A stretch of 64,000 nt of DNA from Mycolicibacterium moriokaense. Its GTDB lineage: Bacteria > Actinomycetota > Actinomycetes > Mycobacteriales > Mycobacteriaceae. The notes beneath the pieces are model-generated. The model was not told where the DNA came from, searched no databases, and saw only the letters and a list, made by a program, of their open reading frames with translations. The stretch covers positions 5,518,001 to 5,582,000 of the forward strand of contig NZ_AP022560.1 in the NCBI RefSeq assembly GCF_010726085.1, read 5' to 3'. The position numbers and the translations under genes are program-made. Shown here piece by piece: positions 23,761-31,041 of the stretch (positions are counted from its first letter, which is position 1; each line of letters begins with the position of its first letter).

Positions 23761-25947
23761 CTAAGAGGCGACTCGCTCGACGCGGATCGGCACCCCGGTC
23801 AGTCGCGCCATGCCGGCCAGCCGCTCGATGTCCTCGGGGTTGCTGGACGTCAGCTTGTTCACGTTGGCGCCGCCCGCGCGGTTGGCCAGCCGCCACCCGC
23901 CCGTGCCCTTGTGCCCCCAGCCGTGCGGTACCGCGACCACCCCGGCGACGATGTCCTTGGTGACGATGACGGGCACCTCGATCTCGCCGTGCGGCGACGC
24001 GATGCGCACGACGTCGCCGTCGACGATGTTCGCCGCGGCCGCATCGTCGACGTGCATGCGCGCACGCTGGCTGCGCTCACCGCGCATCAGCAGCGGCGCG
24101 TTGTGCATCCACGAATTCTCGGACCGAGCCTCGCGCATGCCGATCAACCGCAGCGGATATCCCTCGGGTGCTTCGCGGCGCGCGAGCTTGTCGACCTCGG
24201 CGGCGATGTCGTCGTGGCGCAGCCGCACCCGGCCGCCGCGGTATACGACGATGTTCCTCAGCACCCCCTCGCGCAGGTGCGGCGTCACCACGATGCCGTG
24301 CGGATGTTCCGCGGTCAGGCGGGTGAAGGACAGCCCGCCGCGACGCAGCCCGAACCGGTCCCCCGCCTCGCCGAGCCGGATGACGGCGTCGACCAGTAGC
24401 CGTGGGGTGAGCCGAACACCGAAGAGTGACAACGCCTTTCGCGCAGCGGCCAGCATCGCGAACCCCGGTGTCCGTCGCGTCAGCCGCGAAGTGAGATCGT
24501 CGATGATCTCCCACTCGGGACGGGCCTGCCCCACCGGGGCGATGACGGCCTCGGTGGCCTGCCGGAACGGAGTGGGCTGCAGCGTCTGGAACGGCAGCGG
24601 AAAGTCGTCGCGCTCGTACATCGACGCCGCGGGTAGCACGTAGTCGCAGTGCGCCAGCGTCTCGTTGACGTACAGATCGATGCCGACCATCAGCTCCAGG
24701 GACTCCAGCGCGGTCTCCAGCTCCTCGCCGTTGGGCACCGACAGCACCGGATTGCCCGCGCTGACGAACAGCGCCTTGACCTGACCGCGGCCGGGCGTCG
24801 TGATCTCCTTGGCCATCACCGCGGCGGGCTCGGATCCGAGCACCGACGGGAAGCCGCCGATGCGTGAGCGCCTGCGCGAGTAGGTCGACCGCAGCAGCGC
24901 GGCACCGGCCTTGCCCAGCCAGCGCTCGCCGGGCAGCCCGAAGCGGCCGAACATGCTGCCGCCCGCCACGTCGAGGTTTCCGGCCACCAGGTTGACCGCG
25001 TCGAGCAGATACGTTGTGAGCGTGCCGTTTTCGCCGATGCTGGTGCCGACGCGGCCGTATACCGCGGCGCGTTTGGTGCGTGCGAGGTCGCGAGCCAGTG
25101 ACCGGACCGTGTCGGGATCGATTCCGGTGCGCTGCGCCGTCGCCTCCGGGGTGAACGGTCTGGCCAGCTGCTCGAGCCACGTGGCACTGTCGGCCTGGCG
25201 GGCGAGCCGCGTCCAGTCGACGAGGTTCTCGCCGAACATCACGTGCAGCAGCGACAGCAGGAGGTAGGCGTCGCCGTCGGGCACGATGCCCAGCCATTCG
25301 AATGCTGCGGCCGTTTCCGTCTTACGCGGATCGACGACGAGTACGCGGCCACCGCGCTTGACGATGTCCTGCATGCGATCCTTGATCCGCGGGGCCGTCA
25401 GCACACTGCCATGGGACACAACGGGATTCGCGCCGACCACGACGAGCAGATCGGTGCGAAGGACGTCGGGCACCGGCAGCGCCAGCGGCGAGCCGTACAG
25501 GAGCTGGCTGGCCACGAACCGGTTGTTGACGTCCTGACTGCCTGCGGTGAACACGTGAAATTTGGAGCCGAAGCCGAACATCAACGTATTCAGACTGAGC
25601 GTGTGGCTATAACTGAACGCGCCGGGGTTGCCGTAGTACCAGCCGATCGCGCCGGATCCGTGCCTGCGGTGGATGTCGGCCAGTCGGGCCGCGATGTCGG
25701 CCATAGCCTCGTCCCAGCCGACCGGTTCGAAACCGCCGCCGGGCCTACGCCGCAGCGGTTCGGTGACCCGGTCGGGATCATTGACGATCTCGCTGAACGC
25801 GATGCCCTTCTGGCAGGCGAAACCAGCCGAGATCGGGTGGTCCTTGTCGGGGCGCAGCGCCGTGAGGCGACCGTCCTCGACCGTCGCGATCATGCCGCAC
25901 AGCGGCTCGCAGATCCGGCAGAACGTCGGCTTGTGCTCGGTCGTCAT
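23761..25947 (-). CDS. molybdopterin-dependent oxidoreductase with 4Fe-4S cluster
   Basis: A 728-residue member of the DMSO reductase family. The N-terminal cluster motif is Cys10, Cys13, Cys17 and Cys45 (CRICEPLCG then ACQKG). Molybdopterin-binding segments include VVVGANPVVSHG, VDPRKTETA, ALFVSAGNPVLS and the C-terminal beta-barrel domain with ENSWMHNAPLLMRG. No Tat signal is present, so it should act in the cytoplasm. The metal ligand is not Sec or an obvious Cys. It resembles formate dehydrogenase-like enzymes such as Rv0197. It stands alone, with no electron-transfer subunits next to it; the substrate is unknown. Confidence 0.82.
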   Translation of the reverse strand: MTTEHKPTFCRICEPLCGMIATVEDGRLTALRPDKDHPISAGFACQKGIAFSEIVNDPDRVTEPLRRRPGGGFEPVGWDEAMADIAARLADIHRRHGSGAIGWYYGNPGAFSYSHTLSLNTLMFGFGSKFHVFTAGSQDVNNRFVASQLLYGSPLALPVPDVLRTDLLVVVGANPVVSHGSVLTAPRIKDRMQDIVKRGGRVLVVDPRKTETAAAFEWLGIVPDGDAYLLLSLLHVMFGENLVDWTRLARQADSATWLEQLARPFTPEATAQRTGIDPDTVRSLARDLARTKRAAVYGRVGTSIGENGTLTTYLLDAVNLVAGNLDVAGGSMFGRFGLPGERWLGKAGAALLRSTYSRRRSRIGGFPSVLGSEPAAVMAKEITTPGRGQVKALFVSAGNPVLSVPNGEELETALESLELMVGIDLYVNETLAHCDYVLPAASMYERDDFPLPFQTLQPTPFRQATEAVIAPVGQARPEWEIIDDLTSRLTRRTPGFAMLAAARKALSLFGVRLTPRLLVDAVIRLGEAGDRFGLRRGGLSFTRLTAEHPHGIVVTPHLREGVLRNIVVYRGGRVRLRHDDIAAEVDKLARREAPEGYPLRLIGMREARSENSWMHNAPLLMRGERSQRARMHVDDAAAANIVDGDVVRIASPHGEIEVPVIVTKDIVAGVVAVPHGWGHKGTGGWRLANRAGGANVNKLTSSNPEDIERLAGMARLTGVPIRVERVAS

Positions 25948-25984
25948 GCCCTCTTCGCCTCCGGATGGGACCGTTATGCATTAA

Positions 25985-26023
25985 CGGGTTGATCCCCCGC
26001 ACTAAGTGCAGACAATCAACCCG
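25985..26023. terminator. nested hairpin between mceG and the molybdo-enzyme gene
   Basis: Outer arms CGGGTTGAT and ATCAACCCG (9 bp) enclose an inner palindrome GCACTAAGTGC. It follows mceG on the minus strand, before the molybdo-enzyme start at 25947. There is no strong T-run; it is either an end signal for mceG or an operator for the downstream gene. Confidence 0.5.
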
Positions 26024-26060
26024 CTAACAGCAGTCCACGGCGGCGAACCCGCGACGAGAT

Positions 26061-27137
26061 CTACCTCTCGACGGTCGGGATGACGCCGGTCGGGGCGTCC
26101 TCGTCGTGGTGGTGCCGCGTGGTGGGCTCCTCCGCGAACTGGCTGGTGTGGTACCGGTGAGTGCCCTCGAGGTCGTCGCGAATCGCCTCCTGCGCCTTCG
26201 GCGGCAGGGTGTGCAGGATTTCGCGGACACGCGCCTGGCGACGGGCCACGGCCCGACGTTCCGGCATGCCCGGCGTCGCCTGGATCTGCGGCGGCACGCC
26301 CTCGATCTCCTCGACACCGCCGTCGTGGTGGCCGGCGTCCATCATGGCCTGCTCTTCGGCCATGGTCGACTCGTCCTTTTCCTCGGACATGCCGATGGGG
26401 CCGATACGGCGGCCGTTGAGGAACTGCTTGACGACGGGCTCGTCGCTGGTCAGCAGCACCTCGCGGGGGCCGAACATGACCAGGTGCTTACGGAAGAGCA
26501 TGCCCATGTTGTCCGGCACCGTGCGCGCGATGTTGATGTTGTGCGTCACGATCAGGATCGTGCAGTCGATCTGCGCGTTGATGTCGATGAGCAGCTGGGA
26601 GAGGTAGGCGGTACGCACCGGGTCGAGACCCGAGTCGGGCTCGTCGCAGAGGATGATCTGCGGGTCGAGCACCAGCGAGCGGGCCAGGCCGGCACGCTTG
26701 CGCATACCGCCGGAGATCTCGCCGGGGAACTTGTTCTCGTCACCGCCCAGACCCACGAGGTCGAGCTTCTCCATGACGATGTTGCGGATTTCGCTTTCCT
26801 TCTTCTTGGTGTGCTCACGCAAGGGGAAAGCGGTGTTGTCGTACAGGCTCATCGAGCCGAACAAGGCACCGTCCTGGAACATCACACCGAACAGAGTGCG
26901 GATCTCGTAGAGCTCCTTGGCGGTGCACTCGATGATGTTGGTTCCATCGACGATGATCTTGCCTCGCTCGGGACGCAGCAGGCCGATCAGCGACTTCAGG
27001 AAGACCGATTTGCCGGTACCGGATGGGCCCAGCAGCACGCTGACCTCGCCTGCCGGAATCTCCAGCGTGACGTCCTCCCAGATTCGCTGGGGCCCGAAGG
27101 ACTTGGTCAGTCCCTCAACCTGAATGCCAATGCCCAC
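26061..27137 (-). CDS. mceG: Mce transport ATPase (MceG/Mkl)
   Basis: A 358-residue ABC ATPase, close in length to M. tuberculosis Mkl. Walker A is GPSGTGKS at 37-44, the signature is GEISGGMRKRAGLAR, and Walker B is IILCDEPDSGLD. A C-terminal extension of about 100 residues (from IGPIGMSEEKDE onward, with His-rich end) is specific to actinobacterial MceG. It powers lipid and sterol import by the Mce complexes, docking on YrbE permeases encoded elsewhere. The GTG at 27137 has GGAAGGAT upstream; the ORF could extend 13 codons but that part lacks similarity. Confidence 0.93.
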   Translation of the reverse strand: MGIGIQVEGLTKSFGPQRIWEDVTLEIPAGEVSVLLGPSGTGKSVFLKSLIGLLRPERGKIIVDGTNIIECTAKELYEIRTLFGVMFQDGALFGSMSLYDNTAFPLREHTKKKESEIRNIVMEKLDLVGLGGDENKFPGEISGGMRKRAGLARSLVLDPQIILCDEPDSGLDPVRTAYLSQLLIDINAQIDCTILIVTHNINIARTVPDNMGMLFRKHLVMFGPREVLLTSDEPVVKQFLNGRRIGPIGMSEEKDESTMAEEQAMMDAGHHDGGVEEIEGVPPQIQATPGMPERRAVARRQARVREILHTLPPKAQEAIRDDLEGTHRYHTSQFAEEPTTRHHHDEDAPTGVIPTVER

Positions 27138-27344
27138 GCGCGCGATCCTTCCGCCAAAAATGTTCGCCGGCCACATGCCTCCCGCCTGTGGCTTGAGTCA
27201 CTGTAGCGCACGGCCAACGGCGCCACCGGACTAGTGTCAATACAGATATTGACGCTGGTGAAATTTAATTTTCACACTGCTGTCAGCCTAAACCATAAAT
27301 TGCGGCAAAACCCCTCGGTATGGGCGTGCGGCGCCGGTTCAACA

Positions 27345-27375
27345 GAAAAAGCCCCCGGCGAACCGGGGGCTTTTC
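27345..27375 (-). terminator. intrinsic terminator of rplJL
   Basis: Stem GCCCCCGG / CCGGGGGC with a 4-nt loop. On the minus strand it is preceded by AAAA and followed by TTTTT. It lies 13 bp past the rplL stop and is a textbook factor-independent terminator. Confidence 0.92.
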
Positions 27376-27388
27376 CGTGATGCTGCGG

Positions 27389-27781
27389 CTACTTGACGGT
27401 GACCGTCGCGCCTGCGGCCTCGAGCTTGGCCTTGGCGTCGTCGGCGGCCTCCTTGGCGACCTTCTCGAGCAGCGGCTTGGGAGCCCCGTCGACCAGGTCC
27501 TTGGCCTCCTTGAGGCCCAGGCCGGAGACGATCTCGCGGACAACCTTGATGACGCCGATCTTCTTGTCGCCGGCGCTCTCGAGGATGACGTCGAACTCCG
27601 ACTGCTCGTCGGCGGCCTCGGCGGGCGCACCGGCAGCGGCCGGGCCTGCGGCCGCCACAGCGACCGGGGCAGCGGCGGTGACCTCGAAGGTCTCCTCGAA
27701 CTTCTTGACGAACTCAGAGAGCTCCAGCAGCGTCAGTTCCTTGAACGCGTCGAGCAGCTCGTCGGTGGACAGCTTGGCCAT
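27389..27781 (-). CDS. rplL: ribosomal protein L7/L12
   Basis: A 130-residue stalk protein. The N-terminal dimerisation domain ([22 protein letters not shown]) leads through an Ala/Gly/Pro hinge (residues about 37-60) to the C-terminal factor-binding domain with [20 protein letters not shown] and the ending ATVTVK. It recruits elongation factors to the ribosome. It follows rplJ by 44 bp in the usual beta-operon order, but here rpoBC is not downstream: mceG follows, and rpoBC lies 7.5 kb further on. ATG start with AGGAAAGG upstream. Confidence 0.98.
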   Translation of the reverse strand: MAKLSTDELLDAFKELTLLELSEFVKKFEETFEVTAAAPVAVAAAGPAAAGAPAEAADEQSEFDVILESAGDKKIGVIKVVREIVSGLGLKEAKDLVDGAPKPLLEKVAKEAADDAKAKLEAAGATVTVK

Positions 27782-27825
27782 GGTTGAACCTTTCCTACTT
27801 TTTTACGTGTGGGTTTGTGACGGGG

Positions 27826-28392
27826 TTATTCGGCGGGTGCCTCTGCAGCAGCCGGAGCCTCCGCAGCAGCGGGCGCCTCGGCGGCCTTCTTTTCTTGCAA
27901 TGCGGCGAACAGCCTGGCGGCCTGCGCCTGCTGCGCGGTGAACAGCCCGGCAGCCTTCGATAGATTGGCCTTCATCGCGCCGGCCAGCTTGGCCAGCAAC
28001 ACCTCACGCGACTCCAGATCGGCGATCCGCTCGACCTCGGAGACGCTCAGCGGGCGGCCATCCATGTAGCCGCCCTTGATGACGAGCGCCTTGTTCTCCT
28101 TGGCGAACTTCTTGATCGCCTTGGCGGCGTCGACGGCTTCACCCTTGACGAACGCGATCGCGGTGGGCCCGACGAAAAGCTCGTCGAGACCCTCGATGCC
28201 CGCCTCCGCCGCGGCACGCTTGACCAGCGTGTTCTTGGCGACCGTGTAGGTGGCGGAATCGCCGAGCGAACGGCGCAGGTCTTTGAGGTTGGCAACCGTC
28301 AGTCCGCGGTACTCGGTGACGAGCGTCGCCGTCGAGCCCTTGAACTGTTCGGCGATGTCGGCAACCGCGGTGGCCTTGTCAGCCTTGGCCAT
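27826..28392 (-). CDS. rplJ: ribosomal protein L10
   Basis: A 188-residue L10 with the N-terminal rRNA-binding domain ([33 protein letters not shown]) and a C-terminal helix that binds L7/L12, followed by an Ala/Pro/Glu tail repeated three times (AEAPAA). The ATG at 28392 has GAGGAGG six bases upstream; the frame extends further up but over the leader RNA. Translation is probably autoregulated through the leader at 28455-28576. Confidence 0.97.
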   Translation of the reverse strand: MAKADKATAVADIAEQFKGSTATLVTEYRGLTVANLKDLRRSLGDSATYTVAKNTLVKRAAAEAGIEGLDELFVGPTAIAFVKGEAVDAAKAIKKFAKENKALVIKGGYMDGRPLSVSEVERIADLESREVLLAKLAGAMKANLSKAAGLFTAQQAQAARLFAALQEKKAAEAPAAAEAPAAAEAPAE

Positions 28393-28454
28393 GCATGCCT
28401 CCTCGTAGATGGGGACCGCGGGACCGAGAGGAATCACGTCCGGAAATGACGAAC

Positions 28455-28576
28455 GCCCCGACGCAGACAGGTCGGGGCGCGCAAATAGAGCACTAGCCTC
28501 GTCCTCCTGCGTGGGCCGCCGGGCAATCCCGGACCTTCAACCGACTTCTCGGTGACCAACGGTCTTCGGTAGAACG
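28455..28576 (-). ncRNA. L10-leader-like regulatory RNA with attenuator hairpin
   Basis: Between the promoter and rplJ the minus strand reads CCGAAGACCGTTGGTCACCG, then a CCGGGATTGCCCGG hairpin and CCCACGCAGGAGG, which resemble the conserved L10 leader of Gram-positive bacteria. It ends in an 8-bp GC stem (GCCCCGAC with GTCGGGGC, 28455-28478) followed by GTTCGTCATTT. L10 (with L12) binding to the leader would favour the terminator-like hairpin and limit rplJL expression. The motif assignment is from memory. Confidence 0.65.
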
Positions 28577-28581
28577 CCGCA

Positions 28582-28611
28582 AGAATAGCCGACCACCCGC
28601 CGATCAGCCAA
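28582..28611 (-). promoter_or_regulatory. rplJL promoter
   Basis: Minus strand: -35 TTGGCT (28606-28611), 18-bp spacer, -10 TATTCT (28582-28587). The first transcribed base would be at about 28575, just before the leader RNA. Confidence 0.6.
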
Positions 28612-28633
28612 AACGCGTACCCGACGGCTGCGA

Positions 28634-28678
28634 TTTCGGCGTGCTCAGTCTCGCTGAGCGTGACCAGTCACGCCGAAA
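28634..28678. repeat. hairpin repeat family B, copy 1
   Basis: Arms TTTCGGCGTG and CACGCCGAAA (10 bp, perfect), with GTC and GAC pairing again inside. It includes the last codons and stop of the LLM oxidoreductase gene and would serve as its terminator. An inverted copy lies at 29555. Confidence 0.75.
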
Positions 28679-29528
28679 CCACCTTGGCGATCGCTGTCAG
28701 GGCGGCCAGATGGTCGTCGACGGTCTTGAGTCCCCGACCCATGGTGTTGATGGTGACGTGGCTGGCCCCGGCGTCGGCCCACTCCGCCAACGCGGTCGCG
28801 GCGGCGTCGGGGTCGGCGGTGTTGATCCGTCCTTCCATGCCGATCGCTTCGGGGTCGCGACCCGCCGCGATCGCCGCGTCATTGACCACCCGGCGGGCGT
28901 CGTCCAGCTTCGGCCCTGGACTCATCATCGGGAACCAGCCATCGGCGAGCCGCCCGATCCGCTCGTACCCCTTGGTCGCCGCCGAGCCGATCCACACCGG
29001 GATCGGCCGCTGCACCGGAAGCGGCGCCAGGCCGGCGCCCGTCACCGTGTCGAACTTGCCCTTGAACGTGACGCTGCGCTCGGTCCACAGCCGTCGCATG
29101 AGCTCGATCTGTTCCTCCGACCGCACGCCCCGGGTTTTGAAGTCCTGCCCAAGCGCCTCGTATTCCACTGCGTTCCAACCGATTCCGACGCCGAGCCGGA
29201 ACCGACCCTGCGTCAGCAGGTCGACCTCGGCAGCCTGCTTGGCGACCAGCGCGGTCTGGCGCTGGGGAAGGATGATGATGCCGGTGACGAACTCGAGGGC
29301 TGTCGTCGCCCCCGCGAGGTAGCCGAACATGACGAACGGTTCGTGAAACGTGGTGTCGATGTCGTAGGGCCCATCCCAGTTGGCATGAACGGCGGGATCG
29401 GCGCCGACGACGTGGTCGTACGCCAGGACGTGCGTGTACCCCAGCTCCTCGACTCCCTGCCCGTAGGCGCGTACCGCACCGACGTCACCGCCTAGTTCTG
29501 TCTGGGGAAACACCACACCGACACGCAT
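28668..29528 (-). CDS. LLM-class F420-dependent oxidoreductase
   Basis: A 286-residue TIM-barrel protein of the luciferase-like superfamily, probably using coenzyme F420. Visible are VGVVFPQTELG at the N-terminus, LAYDHVVGADP, the core FVTGIIILPQRQTALVAKQAAEVDLLTQGRFRLGVGIGWNAVEY, and PVWIGSAATKGYERIGRLADGW. Start is the ATG at 29528; a GTG two codons earlier is possible. It lies between the rplJ leader and the ROK kinase, where M. tuberculosis has no counterpart as far as I recall, and is bracketed by inverted copies of hairpin repeat B, suggesting a later insertion. Confidence 0.85.
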   Translation of the reverse strand: MRVGVVFPQTELGGDVGAVRAYGQGVEELGYTHVLAYDHVVGADPAVHANWDGPYDIDTTFHEPFVMFGYLAGATTALEFVTGIIILPQRQTALVAKQAAEVDLLTQGRFRLGVGIGWNAVEYEALGQDFKTRGVRSEEQIELMRRLWTERSVTFKGKFDTVTGAGLAPLPVQRPIPVWIGSAATKGYERIGRLADGWFPMMSPGPKLDDARRVVNDAAIAAGRDPEAIGMEGRINTADPDAAATALAEWADAGASHVTINTMGRGLKTVDDHLAALTAIAKVVSA

Positions 29529-29554
29529 ATGCACATACTTTCACCCGCGATGTG

Positions 29555-29591
29555 GGCGTGCGCAGTCACGCTCAGCGAGACTCAGCACGCC
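29555..29591. repeat. hairpin repeat family B, copy 2
   Basis: Arms GGCGTG and CACGCC, with AGTC and GACT inside. The reverse complement matches copy 1 closely (TTCGGCGTGCT, one mismatch, then AGTCTCGCTGAGCGTGAC). The stop codon of the ROK gene lies inside it. Confidence 0.72.
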
Positions 29592-30493
29592 GAAACCACC
29601 AAGGCCGCCGCGCCGACGAGGCCGGCATCGCCGCCGAGTTCGGCGGGCACGACGCGCAGATCGCGGATGAAGTCCAGCCCGGCGTAGGCGTCGAGTGCCT
29701 CGCGAAGAGGGTCGAACAACAGCGCGCCGGCTTTGGCGACACCCCCGCCGATGACGACGAGGTCGAGGTCGCAGACCGCACCGACCGACGCGATCGTCGC
29801 GGCCACGGCCGTCGCACCCCTTTTGAAGGCACGTAGTGCGATGGCATCGCCCGCCGCCGCCGCGTCGGCCAGTTCCTTGGCATCGGCGTCTGCGGGCGCC
29901 TCCCAGCCATGCTCCCTCGCCCACTGCGCCATCCGGGGACCGCTCGCGATCGTCTCGACGCAGCCGCGGCCCCCGCACGCGCACGGTCGACCCTCGGGGT
30001 CCACGACCACATGGCCGACGTGTCCCGCGTTGCCGGTCCGACCGTCGTACGGCGCACCGTCGAGCACCAGTCCGCCGCCCACGCCCGTCGACACCACCAT
30101 GCCGAGCATGAACTCGGCGCCCCGCCCCGCGCCGCGCCACCGCTCCCCCATCGCCATGCAGAGCCCGTCGCCACCCAGTCGCACGGGCGCGCCGACGATC
30201 GCCGACACCCGCTCGACGATCGGGAAGCGGCGCCACTCGGTGATGTTGATCGGGCTGACGGTGCCCGCGAGCAGATCGATCGGCCCGGCGGACGCGACGC
30301 CCACGCCGCGCACGGCACCGCCCGCCACCGCGAGCGCCTCGGTGACGAGCGAATCGACCACCGTCCACACCGCCTCGGCGTCCCCGTCGGGCGTCGGCAG
30401 CTTCGCGTGATGGACCAGTGCCCCGTCGTCGTCGACGAGACCCGCGGCGATCTTCGTGCCGCCGATGTCGATTGCGAGGGTGAGGTCGCTCAT
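29582..30493 (-). CDS. ROK-family sugar kinase (Rv0650-like)
   Basis: A 303-residue ROK protein. The phosphate-binding motif DIGGTKIAAGLVD is at residues 8-20. The ROK zinc site is CACGGRGCVE, preceded by GNAGHVGHVVVDP. No DNA-binding N-terminal domain is present, so it is a kinase type (glucose or a related hexose). Its ATG overlaps the TGA of the upstream gene by 4 bp. As the last gene in an operon with a mannosidase it could phosphorylate released hexose. Ends inside repeat B. Confidence 0.85.
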   Translation of the reverse strand: MSDLTLAIDIGGTKIAAGLVDDDGALVHHAKLPTPDGDAEAVWTVVDSLVTEALAVAGGAVRGVGVASAGPIDLLAGTVSPINITEWRRFPIVERVSAIVGAPVRLGGDGLCMAMGERWRGAGRGAEFMLGMVVSTGVGGGLVLDGAPYDGRTGNAGHVGHVVVDPEGRPCACGGRGCVETIASGPRMAQWAREHGWEAPADADAKELADAAAAGDAIALRAFKRGATAVAATIASVGAVCDLDLVVIGGGVAKAGALLFDPLREALDAYAGLDFIRDLRVVPAELGGDAGLVGAAALVVSAC

Positions 30494-31041
30494 CAGTGTC
30501 GGTGGGTGTTGTCGGGCTGTCGCGGATCGCCGGGGTGCTCATAGCCGGGCGCCAGTTCGACGAGCGCGGCGCAGCGGGCGTCCAGCCACAGCCGGAACGC
30601 GCGACGCCGGGCCGCGGCGCGCAGGTGGTCGGCGACCTCCGCGCGGTCGGCGAAGCGCATCGGGTTCCGCGCCTGGTACGCCGCGACCGCGTCGTCGGTC
30701 ACGTCGACGGCTTCCGTGATGCTCGCAAACAGCGCCCGCGCCAACGGATCGGCGAGCACCGACGCAGCGACGCTACCGATCTCGAGCCGTACGGTCACGT
30801 TCGGCAACAGCTCGGCCTCGGACGGCGCGCCATCGGCGGTCAATCCACGAGCCGTCGCCTCCGCGGCCACGACGCGTTCGGTGACGAGAAGCTGTGTCAG
30901 CCAACGCCTCAGCTGCCGCCCCTCGCTGGTGCCGGGACGCGGCAACGACGACGCGGCACGCGATCCTCGCAGCTGCGCTTCCCGCGCGTCGACCTCCGCA
31001 ACCGACACCGGCACCCCGTTGACCATCGCCGCGACACTCAC
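30493..31041 (-). CDS. small protein with SurA/peptidyl-prolyl isomerase-like N-terminus
   Basis: A 182-residue protein starting at GTG 31041, whose GTGA overlaps the mannosidase TGA; its own stop overlaps the ROK ATG. The beginning VSVAAMVNGVPVSVAEVDARE resembles the start of SurA-like chaperone domains, but there is no signal peptide or isomerase domain. The middle is helical (LRRWLTQLLVTERVVAAEA) and the end (FRLWLDARCAALVELAPGYEHPGDP) is conserved-looking. The GTG codon is chosen for the overlap; the frame is open further upstream only as an antiparallel shadow. Function unknown. Confidence 0.7.
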   Translation of the reverse strand: MSVAAMVNGVPVSVAEVDAREAQLRGSRAASSLPRPGTSEGRQLRRWLTQLLVTERVVAAEATARGLTADGAPSEAELLPNVTVRLEIGSVAASVLADPLARALFASITEAVDVTDDAVAAYQARNPMRFADRAEVADHLRAAARRRAFRLWLDARCAALVELAPGYEHPGDPRQPDNTHRH

